Shown: positions 44,694 through 53,685, counted from the stretch's first letter. The stretch: DNA of 64,000 nucleotides from Burkholderia pseudomultivorans (GCF_001718415.1 NZ_CP013377.1:186001-250000), one strand, 5' to 3'. Notes: generated by a model not told the origin, from the letters alone. Numbers and translations are program-made.

Positions 44694-45707
44694 ATGATCG
44701 ATTTACGCAGCGATACCGTGACGCGTCCGAGCCAGGCGATGCTGGCCGCGATGACAGCCGCCGAAGTCGGCGACGACGTATGGGGCGACGACCCGACCGT
44801 GCTGCGCCTGCAGAGCGCCACGGCCGAGCGCGCGGGCAAGGAAGCCGGCCTGTTCTTCCCGAGCGGCACGCAGAGCAATCTGGCCGCGCTGATGGCGCAC
44901 TGCGAGCGCGGCGACGAATACATCGTCGGCCAGCTTGCGCACACCTACAAGTACGAAGGCGGCGGCGCGGCCGTGCTCGGCAGCATCCAGCCGCAACCGA
45001 TCGAGAACGCGCCGGACGGCACGCTGCCGATCGCGAAGATCGCCGCCGCGATCAAGCCGAACGACAATCATTTCGCGCGCACGCGCCTGCTCGCGCTGGA
45101 GAACACGATCGGCGGCCAGGTGCTGCCGGAAGGCTATGTGCACGAAGCCGTCGCGTTCGCGCGCAGCCGCGGGCTGGCCGCGCATCTCGACGGCGCGCGC
45201 GTGTGCAACGCGGCGGTCGCGTCGGGCCGCTCGATCGCCGAGCTGTGCGCGCCGTTCGACACCGTGTCGATCTGCTTCTCGAAGGGGCTCGGCGCGCCGG
45301 TCGGCTCGGTGCTGGTCGGCAGCCGCCCGCTGATCGAGCGCGCGCAGCGCTGGCGCAAGGTGCTCGGCGGCGGGATGCGCCAGTCGGGCATTCTCGCGGC
45401 GGCGTGCCTGTACGCGCTCGACCACAACGTCGAGCGGCTCGCCGACGACCATGCGAACGCCGCGCATCTTGCCGCGGGCCTCGCTCGCATCGAGCCCGTG
45501 AAGGTGCTGTCGCACGCGACGAACATGGTGTTCGCGCAATTCCCCGAAGCCGATTGCGCGCCGCTCGAAGCGTGGCTCAAGGCACGCGGGATGCTCACGC
45601 AGATGCTGTACGCGTCGCGCTTCGTCACGCACTGCGACGTGTCGCGCGCGGACATCGACACCTTTATCGAGGCGGTCGGCGCGTATTTCGCGCAGCGGCG
45701 CGGCTGA
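44694..45707 (+). CDS. ltaE: Low-specificity L-threonine aldolase
   Basis: 337 residues, PLP-dependent fold type I. It starts MIDLRSDTVTRPSQAMLAAM as in LtaE; FPSGTQSNLAAL and LALENTIGGQVLPEGYVHEAV are family segments, and the PLP lysine is K197 in CFSKGLGAPVGS. It cleaves L-threonine and L-allo-threonine to glycine and acetaldehyde. CAGGGCAAAGCA precedes the ATG. It converges with the ArgP-like regulator. Confidence 0.92.
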   Translation: MIDLRSDTVTRPSQAMLAAMTAAEVGDDVWGDDPTVLRLQSATAERAGKEAGLFFPSGTQSNLAALMAHCERGDEYIVGQLAHTYKYEGGGAAVLGSIQPQPIENAPDGTLPIAKIAAAIKPNDNHFARTRLLALENTIGGQVLPEGYVHEAVAFARSRGLAAHLDGARVCNAAVASGRSIAELCAPFDTVSICFSKGLGAPVGSVLVGSRPLIERAQRWRKVLGGGMRQSGILAAACLYALDHNVERLADDHANAAHLAAGLARIEPVKVLSHATNMVFAQFPEADCAPLEAWLKARGMLTQMLYASRFVTHCDVSRADIDTFIEAVGAYFAQRRG

Positions 45708-45792
45708 AGTCCTCGCGTCGCGGGCGGCGGCAAGCGCGGCCCGCACGCCGCGCGGGATAGTGCGGCCGGCGCGGCGCCGGTCGCCCGCCGAT

Positions 45793-46701
45793 TCATTTCG
45801 GCAGCGGCTCGAGCAGCCGGCGCGCGGCTTCGACGACGCGCGTGGACAGCGACGCCATCGTCGGCGACTGCACGGTCCACGCGTGCCAGTACAGCGCGAC
45901 GTCGGTCGGATGTGCCGGTGCGAGATCGACGAGCCCCTGCGCGTCGAGCGGCGCGCCGCCGATCAGCGGCTCGGGCACCATCGCATAGCCGAGCCCGTGC
46001 CGCACCGCCGCGAAGTGCGCGTGCGTGCCCGGCACGTAGTGGCAGGGATAGGCGCCGTCCGGCAGCCCGAATTTTTCTTCCAGGAACGACGACTGCAGCG
46101 TGTCGCGCCGCGAATACGCGACCACCGGTGCGCGCCGCGCGCTCGCGCGGTTCAGCCCGCGCGGAAACCAGCGCACCGCGAACGCGGCGGCCGCGAGCAG
46201 CCGGTAGCGCATCGTGCCGAGCGGCGTCGCGACGCAGCCGCGCATCGGCTTCGGCTCGGTCGTCACGCAGCCGATCGCCATCCCGCTCTCGAGTAGCGCG
46301 AACGTGTGGTCCTGATCCTCGACGATCAGCTCGAACAGGATGCGCTCGCCCGCCAGCACCGAGGTCAGCGCGGGCAGGAACCAGGTGCCGAGGCTGTCGG
46401 AGTTGAGCGCGATCGTGACGGAGATCGGCGATTCGCGCTCGGTTGCGAGCATGCTTTGCAGGTCGGCCTGCAGCAGCGCGACGCGGCGCAGGTGCTGCAG
46501 CACGCGCTGCCCGGCCACCGTCGGCCGGCACGGCCGCGTGCGCAGCACGAGCGGCGTGCCGAGGCTCGCCTCCAGCGCGCGCACGCGCTGCGTGACCGCG
46601 GATGCGGTCACGTGCAGCCGCACGGCGGCCTGCTCGAAGCTGCCGGTGTCGGCGACGGCCAGAAGCGCGGCGGCCTGCTTCGGATCGATCGTCATCGACA
46701 T
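45793..46701 (-). CDS. LysR-family regulator, ArgP/IciA type
   Basis: 302 residues. An N-terminal winged helix-turn-helix (AALLAVADTGSFEQAAVRLHVTASAVTQRVRALEASLGTPLVLR) is followed by a LysR substrate-binding domain. The helix-turn-helix and the PTVAGQRVLQHLRRV end resemble ArgP, which senses lysine/arginine and controls argO/lysE-type exporters. No exporter gene is next to it. It is divergent from the persulfide dioxygenase gene with about 180 bases between them, so that gene may be a target instead. Starts at 46701 or 46695 are both possible; AGGA lies about 11 bases before the first. Confidence 0.82.
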   Translation of the reverse strand: MSMTIDPKQAAALLAVADTGSFEQAAVRLHVTASAVTQRVRALEASLGTPLVLRTRPCRPTVAGQRVLQHLRRVALLQADLQSMLATERESPISVTIALNSDSLGTWFLPALTSVLAGERILFELIVEDQDHTFALLESGMAIGCVTTEPKPMRGCVATPLGTMRYRLLAAAAFAVRWFPRGLNRASARRAPVVAYSRRDTLQSSFLEEKFGLPDGAYPCHYVPGTHAHFAAVRHGLGYAMVPEPLIGGAPLDAQGLVDLAPAHPTDVALYWHAWTVQSPTMASLSTRVVEAARRLLEPLPK

Positions 46702-46882
46702 GTCGACGGAATTCCTGTGAACGCAAGACGTGAACAGGGCGTAGTGTAAGTCAGCGTACGCGAGCGGCCGGTCGCGGCGTATCGTCCCGCCGCCCCGGAA
46801 TCCACCGCACGCCGTGCGTCGGCGGCGCGCATTTTGGCCTACGCTATAAGTCGACACGAACCGGCGACGGAGCGCCCTCACG

Positions 46883-47953
46883 ATGATCTTCCGGCAACTC
46901 TTCGACCCGCAATCGTCTACCTACACCTACCTGCTCGCCGACCACGCATCGCGCGAGGCGCTGCTGATCGACCCGGTCTTCGAACAGGTGCGCCGCGACT
47001 CGGCGCTGCTCGACGAACTGGGCTTGCGGCTCGTCGCAACCGTCGACACGCACGTGCACGCCGATCACGTGACGGGCGCGTGGCTGCTGAAGCAGCGCAC
47101 CGGCAGCGCGATCGCGATCTCGGCGGCGAGCGGCGCGCAGGGCGCCGATCGCTATCTGCGCGACGGCGATCGCTGCGCATTCGGCGCGCGCTACCTGACC
47201 GTGCGCGCGACGCCGGGCCATACGAACGGCTGCATCAGCCTCGTGCTCGACGACGAATCGATGGCCTTCACCGGCGACTGCCTGTTGATCCGCGGCACGG
47301 GGCGCACCGATTTCCAGCAGGGCGATCCGCGCGCGTTGTATCGCGCGGTGCACGGCCGGCTGTTCACGCTGCCGGCCGCCTGCCTGCTGTATCCCGCGCA
47401 CGACTATCGCGGGCTGACGGCGACGAGCGTCGGCGAGGAGCGGCGCTTCAATCCGCGCCTCGGCGGCGATCTCAGCGAAGACGATTTCGCCGGCTACATG
47501 CACAACCTCGGCCTTCCGCATCCGCGACAGATCGACGTCGCGGTGCCCGCGAACCTGCAGTGCGGGGTCGCCGCGAGTGCGCCCGACGCGCAGGCGGAGG
47601 CCGACTGGGCGCCGCTCGTCTATACGTTCGCCGGCTTCTGGGAAATCGACCCGCAGTGGCTCGAGGATCATCTGCCGGCGGTGCAGGTCGTCGACGTGCG
47701 CGAGCCCGACGAGTTCACGGGCCCGCTCGGCCACCTGCCCGGCGCGACGTCGATTCCGCTCGGCGAGCTGGCCGCGCGCGCCGGCGAGCTCGCACGCGAC
47801 CGGCCGGTCGTGACCGTGTGCCGGGCCGGCGGGCGTTCCGCGCAGGCGACCGTGCTGCTGCGCAAGGCCGGTTTCGATGCGGTCGCGAATCTCGGCGGCG
47901 GGATGCTGCGCTGGCGCGCGGAAGGGCGGCTCGCGATGGACGGCACGGCGTAG
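46883..47953 (+). CDS. Persulfide dioxygenase-rhodanese fusion
   Basis: 356 residues. Metallo-beta-lactamase-fold persulfide dioxygenase at about 1-235, with the iron-binding motif THVHADHVTG (55-64), an ATPGHTNGC segment (near 110) and TGDCLLIRGTGRTDFQ (near 131). A C-terminal rhodanese domain lies at about 255-350, with the active Cys in VCRAGGRSAQ (near 313). It oxidises glutathione persulfide to sulfite in H2S detoxification; the rhodanese part converts thiosulfate/persulfide. The same fusion is known from B. phytofirmans (PRF). GGAGCGCCCTCACG precedes the ATG. Confidence 0.93.
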   Translation: MIFRQLFDPQSSTYTYLLADHASREALLIDPVFEQVRRDSALLDELGLRLVATVDTHVHADHVTGAWLLKQRTGSAIAISAASGAQGADRYLRDGDRCAFGARYLTVRATPGHTNGCISLVLDDESMAFTGDCLLIRGTGRTDFQQGDPRALYRAVHGRLFTLPAACLLYPAHDYRGLTATSVGEERRFNPRLGGDLSEDDFAGYMHNLGLPHPRQIDVAVPANLQCGVAASAPDAQAEADWAPLVYTFAGFWEIDPQWLEDHLPAVQVVDVREPDEFTGPLGHLPGATSIPLGELAARAGELARDRPVVTVCRAGGRSAQATVLLRKAGFDAVANLGGGMLRWRAEGRLAMDGTA

Positions 47954-48072
47954 CGCCGGCATGACCGGAAAATATCCGCACGCATGTCGAATCGGCCGGC
48001 TGCCGTTCGTCGTCACGGTATCCGACCATGCGGCGCCGCGACACGGCGCCCGAATCCCAGAGAGGCCGCGCA

Positions 48073-48732
48073 ATGATGCCGACGCTTTACGCCCATCCGT
48101 TTTCGTCCTACTGCCAGAAGGTGCTGACCGCGCTGTACGAGAACGGCACGCCGTTCGATTACCGTCTGCTGCCGCACGACGATCCGAAACCGATGCAGGA
48201 GCTGGCCGCGCTGTGGCCGATGAAGCGCTTTCCGGTGCTGGTCGACGCAGGCCGCACGATCATCGAGGCGACCATCATCGTCGAGTATCTCGGGCTCAGA
48301 TATCCGGGGCCCGTGCGCCTGCTGCCCGACGATCCGAACGACGCGATCGAGGTGCGGATGATGGATCGTTTCTTCGACAACTACGTGGCGACGCCGCAGC
48401 AGAAGGTCGTGTACGACGCGCTGCGTCCGGCGGCCGAGCGCGACGCGCGGGGTGTCGCCGACGCGCGCGCGATGCTGGAAAAATCCTATGCCTGGCTCGA
48501 CGCGAAGATGGCCGATCGCGAATGGGCGGCCGGCGACCGCTTCAGCCTTGCCGACTGCGGCGCCGCGCCATTCCTGTTCTACGCGGACTGGACCCACCGG
48601 ATCGATCCGTCGTTCGCGAACGTGATTGCGTATCGCAAGCGTCTGCTTGCGCGGCCGTCGTTCGCGCGCGCCGTCGACGAGGCGCGGCCGTTCCGTTCGT
48701 TCTTTCCGCTCGGCGCGCCGGATCGCGACTGA
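48073..48732 (+). CDS. Glutathione S-transferase family protein
   Basis: 219 residues. An N-terminal thioredoxin-like domain (MPTLYAHPFSSYCQKVLTALYENG, with Ser/Cys near 10-13 as candidate catalytic residues) includes the cis-Pro and EATIIVEYL glutathione-binding motif. An all-helical C-terminal domain follows, with FSLADCGAAPFLFYADW. Detoxification or isomerase role; substrate unknown. AGAGG lies 7 bases before the ATG at 48073. It lies 119 bases after the persulfide dioxygenase on the same strand. Confidence 0.88.
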   Translation: MMPTLYAHPFSSYCQKVLTALYENGTPFDYRLLPHDDPKPMQELAALWPMKRFPVLVDAGRTIIEATIIVEYLGLRYPGPVRLLPDDPNDAIEVRMMDRFFDNYVATPQQKVVYDALRPAAERDARGVADARAMLEKSYAWLDAKMADREWAAGDRFSLADCGAAPFLFYADWTHRIDPSFANVIAYRKRLLARPSFARAVDEARPFRSFFPLGAPDRD

Positions 48733-48832
48733 CGCATGCGGGTGTGGCGCGGCGCGAGGCCGCCGCATGCGGGCGGCAGCGCACGCCCGGTCGACGGAAA
48801 GACAGCAGCGGCAGCATCGTGAAGCCCGCGCG

Positions 48833-49525
48833 TCACATCGCGTGCGTCGCCGACTGCGCGAGCGTCAGCAGTTCGTCGAACTGCGTGATCAGCTCGAAGC
48901 ACAGCAGGAACGCGAGCGTATAGGCGGGCGCGGGAAAGCGCCGGATCGTCTGCAGCACGTGCGGCGCGAAGCGCGAACGGACGGCATCGCACGTCAGCAG
49001 CCACGTGATCGCGACGCCGATGGCCGCGCCGGCGAGCAGGTCGGTCGGGTAGTGGAAGCCGAGATACGCGCGCGGCAGGCAGATGAACACGACCGCATAC
49101 AGCAGCGCGAGCACGCCGACGCGGCGCGCGATGATGAAGATGCCGGTCGCGATCGCCATCCACAGCATCGCGTGATCGCTCGGGAACGAACTCCAGGCCT
49201 GCAGCGTCGCAGCGCGCAGCCCCGCAGACGGAAAGTGCAGGTGCAACTCGGGGTTGTAGATCGGTCGCACGCGGAACGGCAGCACCGCGGCGAGCAGCCG
49301 GCCGATCGCGAGTGCGACGAGGCCGCTCGCGAGCGTCGCGACGACCAGCTCGCGTTGCCGTTCGCGGTACGGGCCGGGCTGGAACCAGAGCCAGCACAGC
49401 ACGGGGACGAGCACGAAGCCCTTGAACGTGTACAGGCCGGCGATCACGCGAATCGCGTGATTCATCAGGGGACCGAACGTGATGCGCGTGAGAAAGAGCT
49501 GGATCGCGGTGTCGAAATTGTTCAT
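48833..49525 (-). CDS. PAP2-family membrane phosphatase
   Basis: 230 residues, about six membrane segments. The three phosphatase motifs are present: FRVRPIYNP (a shortened KxxxxxxRP, near 90), SSFPSDHAML (near 120) and RAYLGFHYPTDLLAGA (near 162). It dephosphorylates lipid pyrophosphates or phosphatidic acid at the membrane, undecaprenyl-PP being one possibility. ATG at 49525 begins MNNFDTAIQLFLT, normal for the family. It converges with the GST gene. Confidence 0.88.
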   Translation of the reverse strand: MNNFDTAIQLFLTRITFGPLMNHAIRVIAGLYTFKGFVLVPVLCWLWFQPGPYRERQRELVVATLASGLVALAIGRLLAAVLPFRVRPIYNPELHLHFPSAGLRAATLQAWSSFPSDHAMLWMAIATGIFIIARRVGVLALLYAVVFICLPRAYLGFHYPTDLLAGAAIGVAITWLLTCDAVRSRFAPHVLQTIRRFPAPAYTLAFLLCFELITQFDELLTLAQSATHAM

Positions 49526-49883
49526 GTTCTGCGACCCCGGCGGACGCGCCGTGCATGACGCGCGGCCGCCAGGATCAGGAAGCGCGCTCGCACCGGAGCG
49601 CAATGGGGGCAAGTATGTCACCCGTTATTTCGAAGAAAATGCGAAAAAATACCGGGAATCCCCTGATAAAACAGGGCGATTTGATCGGGCCGGACTGCGC
49701 GGCGGCATGCGGCAAGGCGGTCGCGAATCGTCGGATTTTTGCGCCGGGATGTTCGCGGCAGGCCGAAAAATATCGAGCCGGACCGGCCGGTTCGACGACG
49801 CGATGCGGAGATTGCATCGAATGAGCGATGCGTTTGCGTGCCGCGCGAACTTGTCGGGCACGCCAGGCCGCGAAGCCGCCGCT
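49526..49883. other. Intergenic region between PAP2 and isomerase genes
   Basis: About 360 bases, less GC-rich from about 49610 on. No supported gene: the open frames are mixed and have no family features. It carries the PAP2 promoter side and, at its far end, the U-tract of the terminator at 49884-49931. Confidence 0.45.
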
Positions 49884-49931
49884 CGAAAATAAAAAGAAAA
49901 GGCGGGCAAGCCCCCGCTCGGGTTCGCCCGC
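49884..49931 (-). terminator. Rho-independent terminator of the isomerase gene
   Basis: Stem arms at 49902-49913 and about 49920-49931 (outer GCGGGC/GCCCGC, inner GCCC/GGGT), followed on the minus strand by TTTTCTTTTTATTTT (49901 to 49886). Just past the stop codon at 49967. Confidence 0.85.
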
Positions 49932-49966
49932 GTGGCCTGCGCGCGCGTCCGCAGGCGCCGGTGCGA

Positions 49967-50605
49967 TCAGCCGCGCCGGATGCCTTCGGGCAGCGCGCTG
50001 ATGCGACGGACCTCGGGCGAGTCGAGCCACGCGCGCGAGGTGGCGCAGTCGACGAACATCGCGGTCGCGTCTTCGCCCCAGAACAGGTCGCCGTCGAGTT
50101 CGAAGGTCGGCACGCCGAACACGCCGTGCGCGATCGCCTGATCGGTGTTCGCGCGCAGCGCGTCCTTCACCGGCTGCGCGTCGACGGCGCTCACGCCTTC
50201 CGGAAAACCGACCGCGTCGCACAGCGCGGCGAAGCCTTCCGGCGACGCGACATCGTGGCCATCGCGCCAGATGTGCCGGAAGATCTGCCGGATTGCGTCG
50301 AGCGAGCCGCCCATCGCGATCGCGAGGCGCAGCGGCCGGATCGGGTTGAACGGGTGGGCGGGCGGCATCCGGAACGGGATGCCGAGCTTGTCCGCGCGAT
50401 ATTGCGCGTGGCGGTAGGTGAAGATGCGCTTCGCGGCGATCTCCGCGGGCGCCTTCTGCCCCCAGTGCGAGAGCAGCGCGCCGAGCACGATCGGTTTCGG
50501 CTCGAAGCTGGCAGCGGGCGGCAGCCGGTCGAACTGTTCCTGCTGCAGGTAGGCGAACGGCGAAACGAAATCGAAATACCACGTTGCGGTGCGCGCAGCG
50601 TTCAT
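49967..50605 (-). CDS. 2-hydroxychromene-2-carboxylate isomerase-like (DsbA-fold) protein
   Basis: 212 residues, thioredoxin fold with a helical insert (kappa GST/DsbA family). It starts ATWYFDFVSPFAYLQQEQ, where Ser near 14 is the glutathione-activating residue, and ends with HGVFGVPTFELDGDLFWGED, the usual cis-Pro and Trp-Gly segment. It may isomerise a chromene carboxylate in naphthalene-type degradation, but no such pathway is nearby, so the role is open. AGGAG about 10 bases before ATG at 50605. Followed by a clear terminator. Confidence 0.85.
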   Translation of the reverse strand: MNAARTATWYFDFVSPFAYLQQEQFDRLPPAASFEPKPIVLGALLSHWGQKAPAEIAAKRIFTYRHAQYRADKLGIPFRMPPAHPFNPIRPLRLAIAMGGSLDAIRQIFRHIWRDGHDVASPEGFAALCDAVGFPEGVSAVDAQPVKDALRANTDQAIAHGVFGVPTFELDGDLFWGEDATAMFVDCATSRAWLDSPEVRRISALPEGIRRG

Positions 50606-50803
50606 CGGGCGGGTCTCCTCGTGCATGTCCGGATCAAGACGGGCGTCGGCCGGATCACGGGGCGGTCGACGCTCGCGGGTGACGGCCAGTGTCGCATGGT
50701 CCCGTGCTGCGCGTCGCGCGGCGGCCGGATGCGGCGGTGGCAGGGCGGCATGTGCGCCGGACGTCGTGCGACGCGCAGCGACCTGCACGGCCTCCGGGCC
50801 GGG

Positions 50804-51322
50804 CTACGACCGCGGCCGGCCCTCGCCACGCTCCACCAGCGCCGCCAACCTTGCGAGCGCCATGCGCCAGCCCGTCTCGTTGTCGGCGGCCGGTACGCCG
50901 GGCGGCACGCCGTCATGCGTGGCGTCGACGCGCGTGCCGCCGTCCTCGTCCGACAGCGTGATCGTGATCGTCATTGCGCCGCGCAGCATCGGGTCGTCGG
51001 TTTCGAATACATCGATTTCGACGATCCGCTCGTCCGGCACGAGCGTCACGAAGCGGCCGTGATAGGTGTCGGTGTGCGAGGCGGTCTTGCCGACGCCTGC
51101 TGCAGAGTCGCCCGCCGCAGGATCGCCTGCCGCAGGCGCTTCATAAGTCAGCGAGACGCGCAGCGCGCCGCCTTCGCGCGCGTCGTACGCATGCACGCGG
51201 CACGTCATGCCGTCGGGCACCTTCCATTGCTCGACCGCGTGCGGATCGAGCAGCGCGCGGTAGACGCGCTCGCGCGGTGCATTGACGTGCCGGCTGATTC
51301 GGGTCGAGTGCGCATGCAACAT
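50804..51322 (-). CDS. SRPBCC/AHSA1-type protein (second of the operon)
   Basis: 172 residues, START-like fold with a central ligand cavity. It begins HSTRISRHVNAPRERVYRALLDPHAVEQWKVPDGM, the AHSA1 pattern. Near 75-95 there is an Ala/Gly/Asp repeat (AAGDPAAGDSAAG), probably a flexible loop expansion. GGAGGAGG precedes the ATG at 51322. Third gene of an ArsR-SRPBCC-SRPBCC set. Ligand unknown. Confidence 0.82.
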   Translation of the reverse strand: MLHAHSTRISRHVNAPRERVYRALLDPHAVEQWKVPDGMTCRVHAYDAREGGALRVSLTYEAPAAGDPAAGDSAAGVGKTASHTDTYHGRFVTLVPDERIVEIDVFETDDPMLRGAMTITITLSDEDGGTRVDATHDGVPPGVPAADNETGWRMALARLAALVERGEGRPRS

Positions 51323-51444
51323 GGCCGCCTCCTCCGGAGCGCGCGGCGGCGCGGGCTGCATGCCCGCGTCCGCGGCGGTCCTGTGTCGAATCGTAGGCGC
51401 GCGCGCGGCGCCATGCAATGGCGGCGCAGTGCGCCCGCCGCCGT

Positions 51445-51930
51445 TCAGCGCAGCGTGGCGGCGAAGTCGTCCAGTTGCGTGATGCAGATGTTCCAGCCCT
51501 CGAAAAAGCCGAGCGCTTCGTGGCGATCGCGCGTCGCCGCGTCGGGATGCATCACGCGCGCCTCGTAGCGGCAGCCCGCGTCGTCGTCGGCCATCGTGAC
51601 GATCGCGGTGAAGCCGAGCCACGGCACCTGCGGCCGCCAGCCGCCGGTCAGCATCGACGTGAATGCGATGCGCGATTCGGGCACGATCTCGAGAAAGCAG
51701 CCCGGGTTGTCGCTCGTACCGCCGTCGGGGCCGCGCATGAAGGTGTAAAAGGCGCCGCCCGGCCGCAGCTCGAACGCGCGAACTTCGGTCGTCCAGGGTT
51801 TCGGGCACCACCATTCCTTCAGCAGTGCGGGATCGGTCCATGCGCGCCACAGCGCGCTGCGCGGCGCACGCAGCGTGCGCGTGATCACGAGGTCGCGGCT
51901 TTCATCGGGTTCGACGTGGCTTGCTGACAT
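51445..51930 (-). CDS. SRPBCC/AHSA1-type protein (first of the operon)
   Basis: 161 residues. START-like fold with ITRTLRAPRSALWRAWTDPALLKEWWCPKPWTT near the N-terminus and the closing LGFFEGWNICITQLDDF, as in AHSA1 proteins that pair with ArsR regulators. Its start overlaps the 3' end of the ArsR gene by 29 bases, so translation is coupled. Ligand unknown. Confidence 0.88.
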   Translation of the reverse strand: MSASHVEPDESRDLVITRTLRAPRSALWRAWTDPALLKEWWCPKPWTTEVRAFELRPGGAFYTFMRGPDGGTSDNPGCFLEIVPESRIAFTSMLTGGWRPQVPWLGFTAIVTMADDDAGCRYEARVMHPDAATRDRHEALGFFEGWNICITQLDDFAATLR

Positions 51931-52270
51931 GCGCTTGCTCCTCCTGGTGACGGCGTTCGACGAATTCGACGAGACGGTCCGAGCGCGCTTCCCACAGCGC
52001 GCGCTGCGCGGCGAGCCACTGCTCGGCCTCGGTCAGCCGGCTGCCGACCAGTTCGCAGGTGCGCGAACGGCCGGTCTTGCGGGTCCGGACCAGGCCGCTT
52101 CGCTCGAGCACGGCGACATGCTTCATGAACGACGGCAGCGCCATGTCGAACGGCGCCGCCAGCGCGGAGACGGTCTGCTCGCCGCGACCGAGCGCGCCGA
52201 CGATCGCGCAGCGCGTCGGATCGGCGAGTGCGTGGAATACGTCGCTGATGCCGGGTTGAAAGTTAGCCAT
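51902..52270 (-). CDS. ArsR-family regulator
   Basis: 122 residues, winged helix-turn-helix: ISDVFHALADPTRCAIVGALGRGEQTVSALAAPFDMALPSFMKHVAVLERSGLVRTRKTGR. It has no metal-binding Cys pair, which is normal for the branch linked to SRPBCC genes. An inverted repeat TTAGCC-ATGA-GGCTAA spans its start codon, with a TATACT -10 just upstream. No Shine-Dalgarno, so translation may be leaderless. First gene of the operon. Confidence 0.88.
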   Translation of the reverse strand: MANFQPGISDVFHALADPTRCAIVGALGRGEQTVSALAAPFDMALPSFMKHVAVLERSGLVRTRKTGRSRTCELVGSRLTEAEQWLAAQRALWEARSDRLVEFVERRHQEEQAHVSKPRRTR

Positions 52271-52278
52271 GAGGCTAA
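52263..52278. promoter_or_regulatory. Probable ArsR operator over the start codon
   Basis: TTAGCC (52263-52268) and GGCTAA (52273-52278) around ATGA. The minus-strand -10 TATACT (52283-52278) abuts it. No good -35 was found, and the arms include part of the coding sequence, so chance is possible. Confidence 0.45.
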
Positions 52279-52481
52279 GTATAGGCGGTGCGACGGCGCG
52301 GTGCAGCGGGAATTTTCATCGCGTAGCATGATGGGGCGGCAACGCGCGCGGATCGAGCGGTGCGTTGCCGCAGGCCCGCTGCCGTTGCGCGTGTCGCGCG
52401 CGTCGCCGGCGGGCTGTTTGCTTGCCGAACCGGGCCGTGCCGATTCCCGAGCGCATGCGCCTGCCGACTACCGGAGTGCGA

Positions 52482-53012
52482 ATGACCGAACCTGTTACCG
52501 TGCGTCGCGTCGAGGCGCGCGATGCGATGGCCTGCGTCGATGCGCTGGCCGACGTGCTGATCGATTGCGTCGAAGGCGGCGCATCCGTCAGCTTCATGCT
52601 GCCGATCGCGCGGCCGACCGCCGTCGCGTTCTGGACGCGCGTGGCCGAAGGCGTCGCGAACGGCGAACGCATCCTGCTGATCGCGGAAGACGCGGCGGGC
52701 CGGATCGTCGGCACCGTGCAGGTCGTGACCGCGCAGCCGGAGAACCAGCCGCACCGCGCGGATATCGCGAAGATGCTGGTCGCGCGGCACGCGCGCCGCC
52801 AGGGTGTCGCCGCGCGGCTGATGGCCGCGGCCGACGCGGCCGCGCGCGAGGCCGGCAAGACCGTGCTGGTGCTCGATACCGTGACCGGCAGCGACGCCGA
52901 GCGGCTCTACGAGCGGGCCGGCTGGCAGCGCGTCGGCGTCGTGCCGAACTATGCGCTGATGCCTGATGGCGTGCCGTGCGCGACGACGTTCTTCCACAAG
53001 CAACTCGCGTAG
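52482..53012 (+). CDS. GNAT family N-acetyltransferase
   Basis: 176 residues. GNAT domain with VTVRRVEARDAMACVDALADV at the start, the acetyl-CoA loop VARHARRQGVAARLMAAAD (near 95-112), and SDAERLYERAGWQRVGVVP at the end. Acceptor unknown. GGAG lies 6 bases before the ATG at 52482, which settles the start over longer in-frame readings. Confidence 0.9.
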   Translation: MTEPVTVRRVEARDAMACVDALADVLIDCVEGGASVSFMLPIARPTAVAFWTRVAEGVANGERILLIAEDAAGRIVGTVQVVTAQPENQPHRADIAKMLVARHARRQGVAARLMAAADAAAREAGKTVLVLDTVTGSDAERLYERAGWQRVGVVPNYALMPDGVPCATTFFHKQLA

Positions 53013-53077
53013 CGGCGGCGTGCGTGGTCCCGCCGCACGCCAACCGTCACCTGGCCGATCGAATCCCGAACCATCCG

Positions 53078-53656
53078 ATGAAACGTACCCATGTCGCGCT
53101 GGCTATCGCCGGCCTGCTCGTCGCGCTGCCGATCGCCGCCTATGCGTTCGTCAAGCCGTTGCGCGTCGTCGCGCCCGCGCTGCTGCCCGGCGTGTCCTGC
53201 CCGCGTGCGGACATCTGCATCGACGATCCTGCGAAGCTCGGCGCCGCGCAGCGCCTGTACGACGACGGCGCCGCGCGCGCGGCGGCGGCGGTCGGCGCGT
53301 TCCGGCAGGCGCCGCGCGTGGTGTTCTGCTCGACCCGCGCATGCGCCGATCAGTTCGGCCTCGGCGAACGGGCGGCGCTGACGCTCGGCGATTTCGGCGT
53401 GGTCGTCGCGCCGCGCGGCTGGCAGACCTTCTTCGTCGCGCACGAACTGATTCACCACCGCCAGGCCGAAGTGCTCGGCAACGTGGCCGTCGCGACCAAG
53501 CCGCGCTGGCTGATCGAGGGGATGGCCTATTCGCTCAGCGGCGATCCGCGCCATCCGCTGAAGGAACCGTTCGAGGCGTGGCGCGCACGCTTCGACGCGT
53601 GGCATGCGACGCTCGGCGCGCAGCCGCTGTGGGACGCCGCGCGCGCGGTCGAATAA
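53078..53656 (+). CDS. Membrane-anchored or exported HExxH protein, putative metallopeptidase
   Basis: 192 residues. Hydrophobic N-terminus (THVALAIAGLLVALPIAAYAF, about 4-24) as signal or anchor. There are four Cys (VSCPRADIC and FCSTRAC), possibly two disulfides. HELIHHRQ near 127 is a zinc-peptidase HExxH, and IEGMAYSLSG 25 residues later supplies a Glu in the place typical of gluzincins. No family name recognised. No strong Shine-Dalgarno before 53078. It lies 65 bases after the GNAT gene on the same strand. Confidence 0.65.
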   Translation: MKRTHVALAIAGLLVALPIAAYAFVKPLRVVAPALLPGVSCPRADICIDDPAKLGAAQRLYDDGAARAAAAVGAFRQAPRVVFCSTRACADQFGLGERAALTLGDFGVVVAPRGWQTFFVAHELIHHRQAEVLGNVAVATKPRWLIEGMAYSLSGDPRHPLKEPFEAWRARFDAWHATLGAQPLWDAARAVE

Positions 53657-53685
53657 GGGGCCGCCGGGTGCGCGGGCACCGCGCA

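Noticed and set aside
49479..49892. Possible small gene between PAP2 and the isomerase
   Set aside because: No ribosome-binding site or domain, and it overlaps the PAP2 start and runs into the terminator U-tract.
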